Of a stretch of DNA of 64,000 bases, positions 1 to 8,891 are shown piece after piece (the stretch's first letter is position 1; every line of letters starts with the position of its first letter). The stretch is from Plasmodium malariae (lineage: Eukaryota > Apicomplexa > Aconoidasida > Haemosporida > Plasmodiidae). The notes below the pieces were generated by a model. The model did no database searches. It was not told the origin of the DNA and was given only the letters and a program-made list of their open reading frames with translations. The stretch covers positions 1,026,001 to 1,090,000 of the forward strand of contig NC_041781.1 of the NCBI RefSeq assembly GCF_900090045.1. Direction: 5' to 3'. The position numbers were made by a program, and so were the translations under genes.

Positions 1-224
1 TTTTTTCGTTTGTTTGTTAGTTTTTTTTTTTTTTTTTTAAGCCCCCCCCCCCTACAAATGATATCCCTTTTTTTTGTGGTTTTTGTTTATATAGGGGATG
101 TAGTTCTATTTTTCTTGAAGATTTTTTTTGGGAGAATATTTCTTTTTAGAAATATTTAAAAAAAAATAAAAAGGAAAGAAAAAATGAATGTGGAAATCCT
201 TGTTTTGCATGGGAAGGAATTCTC

Positions 225-236
225 ACCCTGAACCCT
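225..236 (+). other. Putative telomerase RNA template, ACCCTGAACCCT
   Basis: These 12 bases are complementary to AGGGTTCAGGGT, so they cover a full heptamer plus the 5-base alignment region needed for repeat translocation. Plasmodium telomeres consist of GGGTTTA/GGGTTCA repeats, and copying this template would give the TTCA variant. The flanks (TTCTC upstream, CGAAGTAACC downstream) do not continue the repeat, so this is a single template-like element and not an interstitial telomere array. Confidence 0.72.
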
Positions 237-1112
237 CGAAGTAACCGATTGTGTGCTCATTAGTAACTGAATAATTGCGATAATGAAAAATTTAGGGAAA
301 AGAAAACGATAGCTTATGGTTTGATTCCTTATTTTTTTCGTAGTGATTATTCACGAACATGAGGTCGTATATTGGATTAGGGCGGAAGTTAGCAACCAAC
401 AGTGCGCAATCATTTGAAGCTCATAGGCTTTCTTTGTTAAATTAAGAAAACAGAAAGATCCATATACCTCAATCGGTGTACTTAATGATGCGCTATTATA
501 TCTCTCGTGTCGACCAGGAGATAGACCTACTTTTTTCTTTTATTCAAATATAATTTCAAAATTATGAAGGTCGACGCATATATTTTGAGGTTTATATTTG
601 GTAAAAGAAAAAGTACACACACTCGAATAAAATATATATATTACATATTGTTTTATGAGTATATATTTGGTGGTGCGCACACCGAATGTATTCCCATTAA
701 TAAGCGTTTTATATTATTTGTTCGAAGTAAGAAGGAAAATTTTACAAGACAATTATATATACATATATATTTATCTTGTAAAATTTTCCTTTACTAATGG
801 TCGGAATCTATCGGCATGTTTTTCTTTCAAAGGGTTTATTTTTTTAAATATATTCTTTGAAGGAAAAAATGTTTTGTTTTCATGTTGCAGTTAACTCTGC
901 GTGAATACAATTACAGGTTGTATCATTCCAGGCATGAACACGGTAGACTAGAAAGGTCCAGATGGCAACTCTACATATTTGAGGTGTTATCGATATTCGC
1001 TGTACCTTTATAAATAAATTCTAAAAATAAATATTTTTTCTTAGAATAGATTGCACATTATTTAGAAAAAGGGGAAGAAGGGTTAAATTATTTATTAAAA
1101 AAAAAGCAAACT

Positions 1113-1419
1113 AAAATTTTAATTATAATCCTCATGGAATAAATAAAATTTTAATTATTATCCTGATGGAATAAATAAAATTTTAATTATTATCCTCATT
1201 GGAATAAATAAAATTTTAATTATTATCCTGATGGAATAAATAAAATTTTAATTATTATCCTCATTGGAATAAATAAAATTTTAATTATAATCCTTATGGA
1301 ATAAATAAAATTTTAATTATTATCCTCATTGGAATAAATAAAATTTTAATTATTATCCTCATTGGAATAAATAAAATTCTAATTATTATCCTCATTGGAA
1401 TAAATAAAATTTTAATTTG
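1113..1419 (+). repeat. About 9.5-copy minisatellite of ~32 bp inside the telomerase RNA region
   Basis: The unit is built from AATAAATAAAATTTTAATTA followed by TTATCCTCATTGG, with GATGG, CTTATGG and CATGG variants and small length differences. It lies between two complex blocks of the putative telomerase RNA, so if the RNA is transcribed through, the array is part of it. Copy number in such arrays usually varies between strains. Confidence 0.85.
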
Positions 1420-1476
1420 CTTTTACTTTAATAAAAAAATAATGCAATTTGGATTTGCCACAAAGAGTAGTAGCAG

Positions 1477-1524
1477 AGAAATTATTCCATACTTATTATG
1501 AAATATAACTATGGAATTATTTCT
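1477..1524 (+). other. Stem-loop in telomerase RNA region (14 of 15 bp, 18-nt loop)
   Basis: Left arm 1477-1491 (AGAAATTATTCCATA) pairs with right arm 1510-1524 (TATGGAATTATTTCT), with one T-T mismatch. The stem is followed by a pyrimidine-rich strand and a poly(T) run. It is the longest near-perfect inverted repeat I found in the non-coding block. Confidence 0.6.
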
Positions 1525-1615
1525 GTCTCTCTCGTCCTCTGTTTTTTTTTTTTTTTTTTTTTTTTTTTTTGTTGTGCAAAAAATTAATTTTTTATAGGGG
1601 GGGAGGGGTTGTAGT

Positions 1616-1666
1616 GGTGGTATTCCTTCATATATAATCTATTCTTTATGTGAAGCGATAACCACC
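1616..1666 (+). other. Stem-loop with GGTGGT/ACCACC base in telomerase RNA region
   Basis: GGTGGT (1616-1621) pairs with ACCACC (1661-1666). After a short internal loop, CTTCATA (1626-1632) pairs with TATGTGAAG (about 1648-1655; one G-U pair). A GC-rich closing stem is rare in this window and suggests a folded RNA domain. Confidence 0.5.
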
Positions 1667-1816
1667 TCTTTTTATTGAACAACTTATGAACATAATAATA
1701 ATATGTACATGATGCTGTTAAGTAGTTTTATATTGAAATACATTTCTATTACAGTGTAAAGATTTATTTGTAAAGGAATATATTAAAATAAGGAACTGGG
1801 AGATAATAAACTTTAT

Positions 1817-1855
<39 letters not shown>

Positions 1856-2483
1856 TTCACTTTTAAGAAGGCAGAACGCGTCTTTTAAGCATATGAAATA
1901 TATGCTAATCCAGAAGAAGATTATATATTTTTTTTTCTTTTTTTGCAGATGTGTTTATATGTATGTAATACATAATATATACAGTCAGTGTGTAAATAAT
2001 TTTTATTGTTGTTTTAGCCTATATGTAGAGCATTCCCCATTGATGATAGTAGTGTAACCAATTATTCTCAGAACCTTTTTGTGTCAATATATGTACGGAT
2101 TTACCTTAAATTTTTAATATATTAACTTGTTTAGTTTATCCTTTTTTTTTTTTTTTTTTTTATTTTGGCCTTTTACATATTTTGTAACATTTCTCATTTT
2201 ATTATTAATATATTTTTTTTCAAAACTGTAAATTTTTCCTTTTTTTTTAATTTTTTAGTAAAACTACAAAATGACATTAATGATATATTTTTCTTTATTA
2301 TTCCTAAAAAAAAAAAAAATGAAAAAGCATTTCTGCTTTTTTTTTTTTTTTTTTTTTTCTTTTTATATATTGTTGTACACCCTTTAATCTGTGAGGGGGA
2401 ACAGTATGCTGTTTTTAATAAATTTAAAGAGGAAAATATCACATGGTCTTAAAAACTTGTAAATAGATAGCTTTTTTAAAAAA

Positions 2484-2680
2484 AAAGAAAAGACAGAAGT
2501 ACGAAAGAAAAGATATTCTATTCTGTCCTTTTTGTTATAGCGCTATACTATAAAATAAATTATGACTGAGGAAACTTGCTCCCTCTTAACTGTTTTTCGT
2601 TGATCTTAAGAAATGACTAGGTACCACTTGTTATGACGTAAATAGTGAACATACCTAATAACAACATGTTAGTCTTTCTT
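2484..2680 (+). ncRNA. Candidate structured RNA: 3' part of telomerase RNA or separate small RNA
   Basis: A second complex, non-coding block lies just downstream of the main telomerase RNA region. It contains a 12-bp perfect palindrome TATAGCGCTATA, facing ACAGAA/TTCTGT arms around 2493-2528, and AGGTA/TACCT arms around 2620-2655. No open frame of gene quality covers it. It could be the 3' domain of the telomerase RNA, an independent small RNA, or 5' flanking DNA of the helicase gene; the sequence alone does not decide. Confidence 0.3.
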
Positions 2681-3290
2681 TCTTTAAAATGATGTACCAC
2701 AAATCAGTCAAATCAGGTAAGTATATAAATGGGAAAGAAAACGAAAGGGAATTTTTGCCTTTATAAAGCATTCTTTTTGTGTTAATGAAAAATTATGCAT
2801 ATCTTATAGAAGTACATAAATTAAACAGCTATAATGCACATATACATACATACATAGTTCACACATGTCCGCATATATACCCAGGTGTATGGTATGTGCC
2901 CCCTTCAAGAGTCAACATTTGCGCTTTTCTGTTTTATTTTTTTTAAAAACGGGGAAAAAGTAAATGATGAGAAATTGGTATGTGAATGGTACCTAAAATG
3001 TACGTAAAATAAAAAATTGTTATTTCTTTTTGTCCCCTAAAATACGATCGATTAATTCCGGAATAGGTTTAAATGATGAAGTTCAATTAAATGATCCTTT
3101 TTATATATGTTTATAGCCCGTAAAATATGGAATATTTTTTATTTTTTTTTTTTAATTGTTTTTACTTCTTTATTCAGAGGTATAAAATTTCAAATATAAT
3201 CATTCTCATTAACATATGACCAGGAAGCTTCCTTGAACAATTTTTTCTTTACATCCTTTATTTATAAAGCAGTTGGGTTGAAACAAAATA

Positions 3291-3330
<40 letters not shown>

Positions 3331-3657
3331 TTCACATAATTTGACCTTATTTGATACAATTTTACTAATTTGATATAATATGTTGCAGGTTGAAATAATT
3401 TGAATTAATTTCATATAATTTGAATTAATTTAATATAATTCGAAATAATTTGAATTAATTTGAATTAATTTGAATTAATTTAATATAACTTGAATTAATT
3501 TAATATAATTCGAAATAATTTGATATAAGTCTATATAAATTGCCAAAAATTGCTACAATTTGACACAATTTGTAAATACCCCTCTTGACAGTACTCATTT
3601 TAAGAAACCCGTAATGCCCCATATAGTGACCTGCCAAAATAGCCAAATTTTACAAGC
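2681..3657. other. Spacer and upstream region of RecQ helicase gene
   Basis: No gene is visible. It holds AT-rich DNA, a (TA)n run near 3310-3332 and the degenerate repeat described separately. The last 100 bases should be transcribed leader of the helicase mRNA. Confidence 0.6.
3361..3545 (+). repeat. Degenerate ~10-20-bp repeat (AATTTGAATTAATTTAATAT-like)
   Basis: Short units of AATTTGAATT, AATTTAATAT and AATTCGAAAT alternate for about 185 bases upstream of the helicase start. They are imperfect, consistent with old slippage. Confidence 0.65.
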
Positions 3658-3684
3658 ATGAATATCGAAGAGGACAAAGAGTAA
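3658..3684 (+). promoter_or_regulatory. Upstream ORF of 8 codons, 5 nt before the RecQ start
   Basis: ATG at 3658 opens the peptide MNIEEDKE and stops at TAA 3682-3684. Only five bases (AAACC) separate it from the main ATG at 3690. A scanning ribosome would meet this ATG first, so the helicase would depend on leaky scanning or reinitiation. It matters only if the transcript begins upstream of 3658. Confidence 0.4.
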
Positions 3685-3689
3685 AAACC

Positions 3690-5642
3690 ATGGGGGAAAT
3701 AAACCTGATAAAAGAAGGCACATTTGATAATAAGGAGGATGAGATGTCAAATAGGTTATTAAATGAGTACAAAAACAAATACGCTAATATAGACATCCTT
3801 AAAGCAACAACCATTTTGAAAGAATATTTCTCCTTTAATGAGTTTAAAACAAAACAAATAGAATGTTTAAATGCAATTAAGAATTTTGAGCATGTTTTAA
3901 ATATAACACCTACAGGGGGAGGGAAATCATTAATATATCAAGTTATTCCTTTACTTATTGGAGGTATCAGTATAGTGATTAGTCCATTAATTTCATTAAT
4001 TCAAGATCAAATACTATCTTTAAAAAAACGAAATATTATGGCTGAAACTATTAACAGTTCATTGAAAAAAAAAGAAAACGAAAATATATTAACTTTGTTA
4101 AAAAGTTATAATGATTGTAATATAAAAGTGTTATTCATTACCCCCGAAACAGCAACAAGTGAATATTTTATTATGTTAATACAAGAGCTTTATATGAATC
4201 AAAAAATTTCACTTATTTCAATAGATGAAGTTCATTGTATTAGTACATGGGGATGTGAGTTTAGAAAAAGCTATAGGAATTTAAACAGAGTTTTGAAAAC
4301 TTGCCCTTTTGTTAGGATATATAGTTGTACAGCTACGGCTACTAAGTCTGTTGAAAATGATATTATACTTAATTTAAATTTGAATCAAGATAAGAATAAT
4401 AGTCTTCGAATTGTTAGAACCCCATTTAATAGACCTAATTTAAAATACGTCATAGTATATAGTGATTTATTAAAAATAGAAAAAAAGAAAAGTGTGTTAG
4501 ATATTATTAATGAAAAAAAAAATATGAACAAAATTGGTATTGTATACTGTTTTAAAAGAAGTACATGTGATGAAATATCCAAATATTTAAGAGAAAAAGG
4601 TTTACAAGCTTTGAGTTACCATGCTGGATTGACAAACAATGCTAGGAAAAGAATACAGGAAAAATGGGTTAAAGGTAATGCAAAAATTTTAGTTGCAACC
4701 ATAGCATTTGGTATGGGTATAGATAGAAAAGATGTATCATATATTATACATTTTAACCTACCCAAGTCTATAGAAAATTATTACCAAGAGTCAGGTAGGT
4801 CAGGTAGAAATGGAAATATTTCTTTTTGTTATTTGTATTATTCCAAAGAAGATGTAGAGAAGTTATCATATATCATAAAATGTAGCTACGCCAATTTGGA
4901 TATGCATGATATCGATGTAGAAAAAAAATTCGAAAAAGAAATGTACAAATTGGAATGCGTTCATAATATGTGCATTAACGAAAAATGCATCAGGTCCCAA
5001 ATTCTTAGCTACTTTGGGGAGACACGCCATAAAAATAGCGACAGAAACGGGGGTGATGGCGGTGGTGGTAACGGCTATAGGATCAGCGGCAATGGTAGTG
5101 GAAATAACTTCAGTAATGATATAGCTCGCAACTATTTAGGGAACGCACACAACGAACTGGGAAATACGCAGAAGGATGAAACCTACTGCTGTTCATACTG
5201 CTTCGACATAAGAGGATCAAAAGACAAAATTCAACAAGTGTTAAAGTTGTATGAGCGAAAAAATTTGAATGCGCAATTTGCACAGGAGGAGAAAAGTTAT
5301 AATAGCAAAAAAATTAATCCAAATGTGAACCCAAAGAAACATATACTAAGTGATGATTCATATTCAGACAAGGAACAGGAATTAAATGAATATAAATTAA
5401 CCAACAAAAAAATTAAAGGTTTTGTTCCCTTTCAAAGTGCATCATCCATAATCTCGAAGGAAGTAAGAGATAAGGGAATTATTGAAGTAATGAAAGAACT
5501 GGAAAGAAGAGAGGAACTAATGGAAAATAAACTTGAACAGGAATCAAAAGATAAAAGTAAAATGTATAACACACCGTTACATTGCGTTAATTTTAGAAGG
5601 AAGCCCACATTTTCATCTTTCAAAGTTCCCAGGAAAATATAA
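3690..5642 (+). CDS. RecQ-family ATP-dependent DNA helicase (BLM/RecQ1 type)
   Basis: A single-exon gene of 650 residues encoding a 3'-5' DNA helicase of superfamily 2, acting in the nucleus in recombination, fork restart and genome stability. Walker A TPTGGGKS is at 73-80, the DEVH box at 179-182, motif III SCTATATKS near 212-220, motif V VATIAFGMGID near 335-345, and motif VI QESGRSGRNG at 366-375. The RecQ-Ct zinc module follows: Cys428 and Cys433 with RSQILSYFGE, then a Gly/Asn-rich insertion (about 445-495) before the distal CxxC (Cys501, Cys504). No HRDC domain is visible; the tail is charged and low in complexity. The start is supported by a good context (ACCATGG) and a full N-terminal helicase lobe. 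By synteny I take it as the counterpart of the P. falciparum chromosome 9 RecQ called BLM; the other parasite RecQ (WRN) is elsewhere. Confidence 0.95.
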   Translation: MGEINLIKEGTFDNKEDEMSNRLLNEYKNKYANIDILKATTILKEYFSFNEFKTKQIECLNAIKNFEHVLNITPTGGGKSLIYQVIPLLIGGISIVISPLISLIQDQILSLKKRNIMAETINSSLKKKENENILTLLKSYNDCNIKVLFITPETATSEYFIMLIQELYMNQKISLISIDEVHCISTWGCEFRKSYRNLNRVLKTCPFVRIYSCTATATKSVENDIILNLNLNQDKNNSLRIVRTPFNRPNLKYVIVYSDLLKIEKKKSVLDIINEKKNMNKIGIVYCFKRSTCDEISKYLREKGLQALSYHAGLTNNARKRIQEKWVKGNAKILVATIAFGMGIDRKDVSYIIHFNLPKSIENYYQESGRSGRNGNISFCYLYYSKEDVEKLSYIIKCSYANLDMHDIDVEKKFEKEMYKLECVHNMCINEKCIRSQILSYFGETRHKNSDRNGGDGGGGNGYRISGNGSGNNFSNDIARNYLGNAHNELGNTQKDETYCCSYCFDIRGSKDKIQQVLKLYERKNLNAQFAQEEKSYNSKKINPNVNPKKHILSDDSYSDKEQELNEYKLTNKKIKGFVPFQSASSIISKEVRDKGIIEVMKELERREELMENKLEQESKDKSKMYNTPLHCVNFRRKPTFSSFKVPRKI

Positions 5643-6533
5643 TGTGGTCAGCAATTTTTTAAAAAAAAGAAAGAGAAAGAGAAAGAGCAAATGCAATTTT
5701 ATGCTGATCGTTTACGCGCAATTTTTATCTACGTGGTGGCTCTACATAAGAGTACCTTTTTTTTTGTAATTACAAATGTGTGCAGACAATTTCCCATGTT
5801 TCTATGTGTACATCCCCTTATATATTACACAAATATTACTGTTCCATTTGATCCCCGAATGCCACACTATTTTTATGGTATTAAAACCTTTTCACGTACT
5901 CTAAATATGCTAAACGGATGAACTACAAATGCACAAAAATTTTTTCTAATTTTGTACATGAAAACGCACACCTTTTCAGCAATTTTTTAGTAAGTATAAT
6001 TCACATTTCGCGTATATATGTACATATGTTCGCGGTTATACGTGACTAACGTTTACGTTTGTGCATTTCTGCTTTGTTTTTTTCCCCTTTTTGTCTAAAT
6101 AGGAGTAAAACACTAAGTATACTATTAATTCTGTGAGAATATGTATAGTTTAAAATTCATATTTTTTTTACTTCGCCTATCCGTGTGTAGCGTACAGTGT
6201 TGTAACGAAGTCAACAATCTTATTATTTTCAAAACGGAAGTGTACCAATTTAAGTGCAAAAAATGCGTTACATGTCTTTTAGAATATTTAACTTCGAAAA
6301 GAGTTCACATTAAATTTCCCCTATAATTATAAAAAATGATGAAGCTATTTAGTAAGAAAGAAAAAATTATGAACGTATTTGTGTTTTTTTATTCTATTTT
6401 ATTTTTTCATTTTTTTATTTTTCGTATATGTACAGAAAAATGTACCACACTGTGCTACCCAGTAAATGCTTTTAAAAATGCTACTCAATTTATTGCCTTA
6501 ATATTTTTAGTTGTTCAATTTGATTCTATTTTG

Positions 6534-6600
<67 letters not shown>

Positions 6601-7734
6601 CTATAATGATTGATATTTCTGCAAGTTCTCATAATAACCGTTGAAAAATGCGTGAAAATTTTTCTATTTTTTAAGAATTCAAAAGAAATTGCTTGTTAGG
6701 TACATTTTTGCAAATGCAAATAATGGACTATATTTTATATAGCTAAGCTGTTTGCAAACTTTTTGCGTATTTTTTTTTCTTTTTTTTTATTTATATAATT
6801 ACATGTTTCAAAGCAAAATGAATCGTATTTTTGTTAGAGGATTACTATTTGTTGAAGCTCCTCATTTTTTCATTTAACATGTTCTTCTTCAATCATTTAA
6901 AATGAGACACTTTGAACTTTTTTTTTCTCTTTTTGTGTAGTATAATTTAACAAGCCAAAAGAAAAAGAAAAAGAGAAAAAAAAAAAAAAAACTGTTCATG
7001 AGAAAAATTAATGCAAAAAAAATGTGAAATCCATTACGCACACATACTCATAATATTTTAACAATGTCCAACATTGAAAAGTTCGAAGTTGAGGAAAAAA
7101 TTTAATTGTTAACGCTTTAACTGGAACACTGTAAAAGTGTCCTGCGCATTAAGTAATTCGTACGGTTTCATATGTTGTGCGGTGTGTGCCGTTCAAATAG
7201 GTGATGTGTGAACATACCGACGGGTTTACTTGCTTCGAAATACATTTCGCATTTATTCTGACTTGTTCAGAATATTGAAATAAAAAAAGAAAAAAAAAAA
7301 ATATTCCTGTTCATAATATTTAATTACATGCGCAAAATCTGATAGCGGTAACAAGTTTCAGCTGTTAAAAAAGAAAAAAAAAAAATTCCAATTTTTAAAA
7401 TTCCCCGTCTCCCACACATCAGTAATTGAATTGGAAGAGATTAGAAAAATCTAGAAAAAGTCTGAAGAAAACTGAATTAAACTGAAAAAATCTCAAGAGA
7501 TCTAAAAAAAATATGAAGTCTTTTCAGTTCCAATAAAGAATAGTCATTTCTTACGAATCACGTACAAATATAAATACAATAACTTTCAAAATGTACAAAA
7601 AAAAAAAAAAAAAAAATTTAAGTGTCAAATTTGTCCATACTTCTCAAAATAGACTTTGCGTAAAAAGGAAAAAAAAATTTCATTTATAATGTGTTAATTT
7701 TGTGGTGCATGGATCAATTTATGCCTAATATGAT

Positions 7735-7983
7735 ATAAATGATATAACTGATATAAATGATATGAATAATATAAATCATATAAATCGTATGAATGATATG
7801 AATAATATAAATCATATAAATCGTATGAATGATATGAATAATATAAATCATATAAATCATATAAATGATATGAATAATATAAATCATATGAATAATATAA
7901 ATCATATGAATAATATAAATCATATGAATAATATAAATCATATGAATAATATAAATCATATAAATCATATGAATGATATATAT
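7735..7983 (+). repeat. Minisatellite of ~18 bp (ATAAATCATATGAATAAT-type)
   Basis: Units alternate ATAAATCAT, ATGAATAAT, ATAAATCGT and ATGAATGAT. Because the unit is a multiple of three, both strands stay open for 80-100 codons, giving repetitive Asn/His/Ile peptides. I regard these as artefacts of the repeat, not genes. Confidence 0.85.
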
Positions 7984-7984
7984 A

Positions 7985-8015
<31 letters not shown>

Positions 8016-8381
8016 CAATAGGTGGGTACTTGAAACCAATCTCCTTAATTATCTTTATTTTTAATTATAAAAAAAAAAAAAAAAAATGAACTAAAAAGAA
8101 ATATCTAAATGATTTTTTATGATATATTATAAATTAGTAGTTGTCAAAGTATGGTTGCATTATCATATTCACTATTGCTGCAATATTTTTTTTTTTTTTT
8201 TAAATTTACATATATATGTGGAGCACTATTGGTGTTTCAAATGCTTTTTAATTATAGCTGTTACAAACAGATCTGATTCATAGAGAGGAATTATTCTATG
8301 GTTACCGTTGTTTTAACAGGTTTTTTATTTTTTAATAATTTTTGTTCGCCTTTTTAATCCTTTTGACGAACTTTCTACTCA

Positions 8382-8500
8382 TTTTTTTCTCATTTTTTGT
8401 TCATTTTTTTATTCATTTTTTGCTCATTTTTTGTTCATTTTTTTATTCATTTTTTGTTCATTTTTTTATTCATTTTTTGGTTATTTTTTTACACAATTTT
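8382..8500 (+). repeat. T-rich repeat (CATTTTTTGTTCATTTTTTTATT)
   Basis: About five imperfect copies of a 23-24-base T-rich unit in the upstream region of the 8892 gene. Confidence 0.65.
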
Positions 8501-8754
8501 TACACATTTTTAACTGTTTTTTTTTTTTTTTTTTTTTTTTCGTTCGTTCTGCTTTTTGAAATGCATATATAATCTGTTGTATAATTTTTTTTCGCAAACA
8601 CTTGTCGTTTTATCATTTTACACCACACACGGAAAATTTTGAGTATTCATTAAAAGGTATGTTTTTACCGAATAGTAAAAGGGAATTTATTTCCTTAAAA
8701 TGTGGTCAAACCGCTTTTAAATTAAATGTAAAACAAAGAGAAATAAAGTAAAAT

Positions 8755-8835
8755 TTAGCACAATATTGGATAATATAGCATAATTTGGCATAATTTAGCA
8801 TAATATAGCATAATATAGCATAATATAAAAATATA
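8755..8835 (+). repeat. Short tandem repeat (ATAGCATAAT, ~10-11 bp)
   Basis: About seven copies of TAGCATAATA/TTGGCATAAT just upstream of the 8892 start codon, probably in the transcribed leader. Confidence 0.65.
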
Positions 8836-8891
8836 AAGCACACCTTAGCACATTTTAGCAAAATAAACATAATTAACATTTCCGCTCCAAT

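Larger units (their letters stand above)
150..2150 (+). ncRNA. TER: Telomerase RNA (template-bearing), very large Plasmodium type
   Basis: No open frame of note crosses this stretch, yet blocks of it (about 190-540, 785-1010, 1440-1530, 1610-1670, 2030-2090) are far more complex in composition than the surrounding AT-rich spacer, as expected of a structured RNA. At 225-236 the + strand reads ACCCTGAACCCT, the complement of one and a half Plasmodium telomere repeats (GGGTTCA). That is exactly what a telomerase RNA template must be. From memory, P. falciparum has a candidate telomerase RNA of about 2 kb on chromosome 9, and the flanking genes here match that chromosome. The RNA would be the template and scaffold for telomerase reverse transcriptase in the nucleus. 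Ends are estimates: the 5' end could be anywhere before about 190 and the 3' end could lie as far as about 2680. Family membership rests on the template, the location and the absence of coding potential. I did not derive a pseudoknot. Confidence 0.66.
5643..8891. other. 3.2-kb spacer between RecQ and the next + strand gene
   Basis: No convincing gene. It holds the 3' flank of the helicase, a 61-codon Cys-containing open frame (6141-6326, see findings), a (TTA)n/poly(T) run at 6536-6600, a complex hairpin-rich patch at 7040-7290, an 18-bp minisatellite at 7735-7983 and poly(A)/poly(T) runs. The end is the promoter and leader of the 8892 gene. Confidence 0.6.

Noticed and set aside
225..236. 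Interstitial telomere repeat as explanation for the template motif
   Set aside because: Only 1.7 repeats with no flanking degenerate copies, in a complex conserved-looking block; a telomerase template fits better.
564..894. Open frames of 77-79 codons within the telomerase RNA region
   Set aside because: AT-driven Tyr/Ile/Phe-rich composition, two overlapping frames, and the region carries the telomerase template; judged chance.
2165..2452. 95-codon + frame and 82-codon - frame over the same DNA
   Set aside because: Both are made largely of poly(T)/poly(A) (Phe or Lys runs); no domain or splice context.
7714..8064. Asn/His/Ile repeat peptides on both strands
   Set aside because: The 18-bp satellite is a multiple of three, so open frames are expected on both strands.
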